From Alligator mississippiensis (taxonomy: Eukaryota > Chordata > Crocodylia > Alligatoridae), in assembly GCF_030867095.1 (NCBI RefSeq), contig NC_081824.1, forward strand, positions 170,632,933-170,696,932: 64,000 nt of DNA, read 5' to 3'. The translations under genes were made by a program, and so were the position numbers. Shown here one piece after another: positions 58,554-64,000 of the stretch (its first letter is position 1; each line of letters starts with the position of its first letter). Below the pieces are notes generated by a model that did not search any database, was not told where the DNA came from, and saw nothing but the letters and a program-made list of their open reading frames with translations.

Positions 58554-59284
58554 TTGTTAGGAAATGCCCAACACAATGGTCATATTTATGCATTCATAAA
58601 AAAATACAGCATTTTCAAGTGCAAAGGCTGTGGTTTATCTTTCCAAAAAAAATATAATTCAACAGTCGTGTGGGTCATACATGTGCACGAGTCATATGAG
58701 GGGAAGTTTATGGAGCAGAGTTTTTCTGTTTTCACTGTAAAGCAAGGGGTGTAAAAAAAGCCACCCTGAAAACAGAATAACTGATGACTAAGCAGTCTGG
58801 GAAAACCTGAAAGGGAGGGGGGAAGGGGAAGAAAGTCATCTGCACTTAACCGTGTGTCAGCATGATGTAAATGGCTCTAACAAAACACACGTGCCAAGTT
58901 TTCCAGCAGAATTTAAGCTGAAGGTTATGATGAGATGCTGCAGGATGAGAATTAGGTGTAGATGAAAGCTATGCTGATGTCTAGTGAAAGATGAAAAATC
59001 ATTTGCATAAACTACCACACTAGCAGCACATTTGCTGAAACAGGAGTCTTAGAGGGCATCAGCATGAGACGGACCTAAAAAGGTGGGTGGAGGTACAAAG
59101 ACAAGTCAGATGGGCAGGATCAAGGAATGATTCAGATGAAGGCCTGGGAAATGGCTAAAAAAATGTATATACATTCTTTTAAAAATGACCGAAGCTGGTG
59201 CAATATATTTATGAAGCAGAAGTTATTATCCATGACCATTTGTGCAAGCTTAGGTCAGCAGTTGCCTGACAGCTGTTTAAAAAG
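58554..59284. other. No recognised feature
   Basis: Unassigned; it could hold the lost N-terminal part of the pogo-type element that follows, but no helix-turn-helix or CENP-B motif is visible. Confidence 0.35.
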
Positions 59285-60131
59285 GTGGTAAACTTTTACT
59301 CATTTGTCACAAATATGTTAAATCTTCTAGGACTTGATTTGTACAAAGTTTTTCTGAGCTTTGTTACCCCAATGAGAAGAACAGTGGATGATACAGATGC
59401 AATAAGCATTACCATTTCTACTACAGGCCATGAGAAAACTCATTTTACAGTTGGATTGTGCTATGCTCTTAATGGAAAAATGGCTAAGCCAGTGCTCATT
59501 TTCAAACACAAAATGATGTCTTGTGAAACTTTGCCAAAAGATATTTGTGTATCAGTTATGAAAGAGAATGGATGAGCGATGAAATGATGACAAAGCAGAT
59601 TGAAAATTGTTGGCAGGATGACTTTTTAATCTACAAAACTGTCTCATGTTGGATTCTATGCATGTTCACATCCAAGATGGCGTTAAGAAAAAGTTTTGTA
59701 GAGTTGAATTTAAATTACCTGCCATTCTAAGAAGCTTGGCCAAATTACTACAGGCCCTTGATGTGGCTGTTAATTGCAGTTTTATAAATGTTATGCACTA
59801 TAAATGGAAGGCATAGATTCAGGAAATTCTGCATGAATATAGGAAGAATGACAAAATGAAACATGCTTTTACAGAAATATGCACTTGGGTTCACAGTGCT
59901 TGGAAGGGTGTCACTGAAAATTGTATTAAAAAAAATTTCTATTTCAGTATGCACCACAAACTCAGCTCCGAAACTGACAAAAAAAAAGCTAAATCCATCT
60001 CCAAATGCCAACCGCAAATTGGAAACAGATGACAAAAGCAATGTGGTTCTTGATGCTTGCATGCTGTATACATTTGCAGTGACAGTGAAGATTCAAAGTT
60101 TAATGTGTCTGAGTGAAATTTTGGGTCATTG
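59285..60131 (+). pseudogene. Decayed pogo/Tigger-type transposase (DDE domain)
   Basis: RRTVDDTDAISITISTTGHE followed by KTHFTVGLCYALNGKMAKPV, LIFKHKMM and LPKDICVSV match the conserved core of pogo-type (POGK-like) transposases: a RTVD--G---V-IKTTGHEK-H-TV block and a P-IIFK-K---K--P-GV stretch. The next frame gives GWMSDEM and a region in the place of the catalytic LVLDSFRGH motif (SCWILCMFTSK), so the second Asp is lost. Later, LLQALDVAVNCSF, MHYKWKA and EICTWVHSAWKGV match the QPLDV-INKPFK and WV--AW--V blocks. At least three frame breaks and missing acidic residues show that it is dead. The N-terminal DNA-binding domain and terminal repeats were not found. Confidence 0.75.
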
Positions 60132-60536
60132 ATCAGTTTTGAAAAATTGTATTAAATTGTACTTATTTTATAAGTGATTATAATTATAATCAATTTTACG
60201 GGAACTATTCAAGGATTCAGGTCATCTGAATACTTTCAAGTAAAAATACTTATGAAGGAGTGTAGGTTACTTGAAGGTCAGGTTGTATGTGTGAAAATAC
60301 AGTAATAAAAATCTCCATTCATACACTACGCCTGCAGGTTTATCTTTCTGCAGATGGTTTCAATATCAGCCTCTCCTATGTAGGGTCATTATTCACCTCC
60401 CACTTCTCCCCCTTTCATAAATTATGCTAATCCTACTACAGTATGGAGCATAATAAAAATTGCCATTGACAATGAAAAATATATATGACAAAATCTCTGC
60501 CAATTATACAGTTGATCCAATAAAAGATATTACCAG
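60132..60536. other. No gene; AT-rich
   Basis: Possibly the 3' flank of the decayed pogo element; no inverted ends recognised. Confidence 0.35.
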
Positions 60537-60564
60537 AAAACAAACAAACAAACAAACAAACAAA
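60537..60564. repeat. (AAAC)n microsatellite
   Basis: About seven AAAC units in a row. Confidence 0.95.
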
Positions 60565-60969
60565 ACTTGCCTCATGTAGGTAGCCTGAACTACCCTGGCT
60601 ACAAGTAAGCCTTTTTTTATTTATGTTATTTTATATGACATTCTTAAATTGTTTATGCTATAATGTTTTAACTGTACCACAGTTTGCACAACAGTCAAAA
60701 TGTTGTGGATGGGGAATGGGAAGGTGTAATTAATAAAAGTATAATTAATAATACTTCTGATTGCCTTCGAGTTAGTTTGTTCTTAGCAGTAAATGATTGG
60801 CTATATTGAGTTCTCATTTTCACCCTGGACCTTCAGTTCCTCCAACTAACCTTCAGCTGCCAAGAAATCTCAGTCCCACAGTCATCATCATCATCATAAT
60901 TTCGAATTTCTAGGAACTTCCCAACAAAGATCAAGTATTTAAAAAACATTAATTAAGCTTTAAGCTCAC

Positions 60970-61115
60970 CCATGAAGCATCAGTTTTCTCATTCCCATTT
61001 TACAGAATGGAAAAAAGGTCCAAAGCAATGAATTAAGCAAGCAAAGCAGTGTCACTGCTAGGGAAAAAATGCAGGAGTTATGACCCTGAATTCCATGCTC
61101 TAACCATATTCCTTC
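60970..61115 (-). repeat. MIR SINE fragment
   Basis: CATTTTACAGAATGGAAAAAAGG, GCAAAGCAGTGTCACTGCTAG and CCATGCTCTAACCATATTCC follow the reverse complement of MIR. Confidence 0.55.
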
Positions 61116-62051
61116 CCTTTATTGTTCAAATAACTTACACCTATCTGTTATGATACTGTGACCAGGAAAGATTTGTGCCAAATACAACTTTCCATGACTC
61201 ATAGCTCAGTAATTCACACCTGGACTGCTCTTGTGGCTTAATAGACACACAGCCATTTCTGAAAACCAAAGAGCTTGATTTGCTTTCTACTTTGTTAGGT
61301 CTTTCACAAAAACTCTTTACAAATTTGTCACTGAACTACAGTTCTAATGTGTCCTTTATAACTGCCCCTTGCCACATGCTCATTTTATTTGCCATCATTA
61401 GTCCTGAATTTAAAAGAGTGATCTTCCAAAAGACAGGATTTCACTGAAAAGGATACCAGCTGACTGGAGTGGGATAAAAAGTAGCGATCATTTCAATCAG
61501 TTGAAGAGTCTCTAACAGATTGGCACCACACAAATCTCTTTTCTCATTTTATGATAACTAGATCTTAAGATGGGAAGGAAGATGTGCAGTGCTTTTGGCA
61601 TGCTCCACCTGCCCTGCTTCAGGGTTGTGCATGCATGCCTCAAACGGGCAATCATGTTTATACCAAAATAAACAACACAAAGATGGTCTGATGACATACA
61701 GGCACAATCTTGTCTAGTATGTTGGGGGGAGGGAAGGTTTGAGAAACAGTCATGTCAATTACCATTTCCAGATCAAGAACAGCTTTCTTTTCCTCACAGT
61801 CTGATCTTGATTGTAGGAAGCTTGTCCCCTCATTTGATCCGTGAAATGCTGAACTTCCTCACTTCCTGGTGATTACAAAGGGAACAGAAGACTCTAATGT
61901 AACTACCTGCAGCATGAGACCCCACCTCTACTATGACTGCAAAGGCAAAGTTCCCCTGACTTCAAGAGGGGAGTTACCATCACTTCCTTGGGAGACTTTT
62001 CCATGGTCTAACACAGACTTCATGGTTGGGACTTTTTTTCAACATTTGACC
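61116..62051. other. No recognised feature
   Basis: Unassigned sequence up to the CR1 tail. Confidence 0.4.
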
Positions 62052-62083
62052 TAGATTTCATAGATTTCATAGATTTCATAGAC
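62052..62083 (-). repeat. CR1 3' terminal 9-bp tandem repeat
   Basis: The 9-mer GAAATCTAT (minus strand) is repeated about three times at the very 3' end, the CR1 substitute for a poly-A tail. Confidence 0.9.
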
Positions 62084-64000
62084 ATTAGGGCTGGAAGGGA
62101 CCTCGGAAGATCATCGAGTCCAGCCCCCCGCCCAAAGGGCAGGACGTCAGCTGGGGTCATAGGATCCCAGCAAGATAAGCATCCAGTTTCATCTTGAAGG
62201 TGTTCAATGAAGGCGCTTGAACAACCTCCGGCGGCAGGCTGTTCCAGACCTTGGGGGCTCGGACAGTAAAGAAATTCTTCCTTATGTCCAGCCTGAAACG
62301 ATCTTGTAGTAGTTTGTGACCATTCGTCCTCGTCATCCCTTGGGGCGCTCTGGTGAACAAACGTTCCCCTAGATACTGGTGATCACCCCTGATAAACTTG
62401 TAGGTGGCCATCAGATCACCCCTGAGCCTGCGCTTTTCCAGGCTAAAGAGCCCCAGGGCTCTCAGCCTGTCATCGTAGTCTGCTTCCCTGACCCCTGATC
62501 ATGCGCGTAGCTCTTCTCTGGACTCTCTCAAGCTTCTCCACATCCTTTTTGAATTGTGGAGCCCAAAACTGGACGCAGTACTCCGGCTGCGGCCTCACTA
62601 AGGCCGAGTACAGGGGGAGAATGACGTCCCGGGATTTGCTTGAGAAGCATCTATGGATGCAAGCCAGCGTTTTGGTCACTTTACTAGCCGCAGCATCGCA
62701 TTGCAGGCTCATGTTCATCTTGTGGTCAATGATGACCCCCAAGTCTCTTTCTTCCATAGTGCTAACCAACATAGCACTGCCGAGCCTATAAGGATGCTGC
62801 GGGTTTTTCTTCCCAAGGTGGAGAACCTTGCATTTATCGGCGTTGAACACCATCAGATTCTCATCCGCCCACTTGCTGAGCCTGTCCAGGTCAGCCTGAA
62901 TAACCCGCCTGTCTTCTGGCGTGGATGCTTTGCCCCAAAGTTTGGTGTCATCGGCGAACTTGGCCAGTCCGCTTCTGACTCCAGTGTCCACATCGTTAAT
63001 GAAGATGTTGAACAGTATGGGTCCAAGGACAGAGCCCTGGGGGACCCCACTGGTCACAGGACACCACGATGAGTGACTTCCATCAATTACTACCCTCTGG
63101 GTCCGACCCCGGAGCCAATTTTCCAGCCAGTGGATCGTGGGGGACCCAAGGCGACAATTGGCCAGTTTCTCCAAGAGACGATCATGGGACACCAGATCGA
63201 AGGCTTTTTTGAAGTCAAGATATATGACATCAATCTCATCTCCCTTGTCCAGGTGATAGGTCACCTGGTCGTAGAAGGAAATGAGATTGGTCAAGCAAGA
63301 CCTACCCGCAACAAACCCGTGCTGGCTATCCCTTAAGATGTTGGCGTCGGCCAGTCCATTAAGGATGGCCTCCTTAATAAACTTTTCTAAGATCTTCCCC
63401 GAGATAGAAGTCAGGCTGATGGGCCTATAGTTAGCTGGATCCACTTTCCTCCCTTTCTTGAAGATAGGCACCACGTTGGCCTTCTTCCAGTCTTCGGGCA
63501 CTACACCAGAGCGCCAAGAGTTTTCAAAGATCCGCGCTAGAGGCTGGGCTATGATGCTCGCCAGCTCCTTGAGTACCCTGGGGTGAAGATTGTCAGGGCC
63601 AGCTGACTTGAAGGTATCCAGCTTCTCAAGATGTTCCTTCACAAAGTCAGCATTAATGGAGGGCAGGGGATCACCCTCACCCGGACTTCCCGGCCCTGTA
63701 GCAGGCACAGGCGTCCCACGGGGCTGATGAAAGACCGACGCAAAGTACCTATTTAATAGGTTGGCTTTTTCCTGGGCGTCAGTTGTCAGTTGCCCCATCT
63801 GGTTCAGCAGGGGTCCAACGTTGCCCCTGCTTTTCCTCCGGCTCCCCACATATCTGAAAAAGGACTTTTTATTGTCCTTGGTGCTCAAAGCTAGCTGGAG
63901 TTCAGTTGCAGCCTTGGCTTTCCTGGTCAGCTCCCTACAGGACCGGACCAGTGCAGAATAATCCTCCTTGGAGGTGACTCCCATCCTCCATCCTTTGTAG
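62052..64000 (-). mobile_element. Young CR1 LINE, reverse transcriptase nearly intact, cut by window edge
   Basis: The minus-strand frame 63984-62470 (504 codons, probably continuing past the edge) covers the linker, the whole reverse transcriptase and part of the C-terminus. By residue: KSFFRYVGS 40-48, VPEDWKKANVVPIFKKG 162-178, NYRPISLTS 185-193, QHGFVAGRSC 221-230, motif A DVIYLDFKKAFD with Asp257, motif B SGVPQGSVL 312-320, motif C FADD with Asp345/346. All three catalytic Asp are present. A one-base insertion near 62487 shifts the frame; the C-terminus (FRLDIRKNFFTVRAPKVWNS) continues in the frame ending at 62157 (YLAGIL stop). The 3' UTR has GGGGGCTGGACTCGATGATC, and the tail has three copies of the 9-mer ATAGATTTC on the + strand (62052-62083). 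Confidence 0.97.

Noticed and set aside
1..64000. CRISPR arrays, rRNA genes, bacterial operons
   Set aside because: Tandem repeats here are microsatellites or minisatellites without regular spacers; LINEs, SINEs and hAT elements show vertebrate DNA.

Overview
This window is vertebrate genomic DNA, and its repeat content points to a non-avian sauropsid, most likely a crocodilian (a turtle is second choice). The evidence is several CR1 LINE copies of very different ages, among them one with a long open reverse transcriptase frame and a 9-bp tail repeat; Penelope-like elements with a GIY-YIG nuclease; many foldback MITEs whose ends contain CATCTACA; hAT elements with 8-bp target duplications; and old MIR-type SINEs. 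I found no convincing exon of a host protein-coding gene. The only RNA genes are a cluster of tRNA-like sequences. The window is best read as an intergenic or intronic transposon graveyard.

Layout. From about 1.0 to 11.1 kb there is a deep nest. An old + strand CR1 (copy A) is split first by a minus-strand solo LTR (1384-3298, flanked by GATG duplications) and then by a 6.1-kb insertion with hAT-like ends (4794-10920). The CR1 reading frame resumes in phase across both insertions. Inside the 6.1-kb insertion lie a tandem array of five tRNA-like genes (Gln, Ser, Glu, unassigned, His; 5744-6188) and a second CR1 (copy B, 6189-9258), itself split by a Penelope-like element (6632-7289). From 11.1 to 14.9 kb is a GC-rich block of decayed repeats. 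From 15 to 25 kb the sequence is mostly unrecognised, with a fragment of a different LINE at 17.4-17.7 kb and a MIR. From 25 to 48 kb there are CR1 tails, MITEs, hAT elements, a decayed Myb/SANT-like coding remnant and SINEs. At 49.7-51.0 kb is a frameshifted CR1. From 54 to 61 kb come hAT elements with clear 8-bp duplications, a 1.1-kb inverted-repeat (foldback) element and a decayed pogo-type transposase. From 62.05 kb to the right edge is the youngest CR1, on the minus strand, whose reverse transcriptase frame is open for more than 500 codons.

The genes do not form a pathway; the interest lies in insertion order and in a few structures. These are the tRNA array enclosed by hAT-like ends, hammerhead-ribozyme-like cores in three Penelope-like fragments, a foldback element whose arms encode the same peptide on opposite strands, and a non-CR1 LINE tail. 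All identifications come from reading the sequence and from knowledge of the families; no database search was possible.
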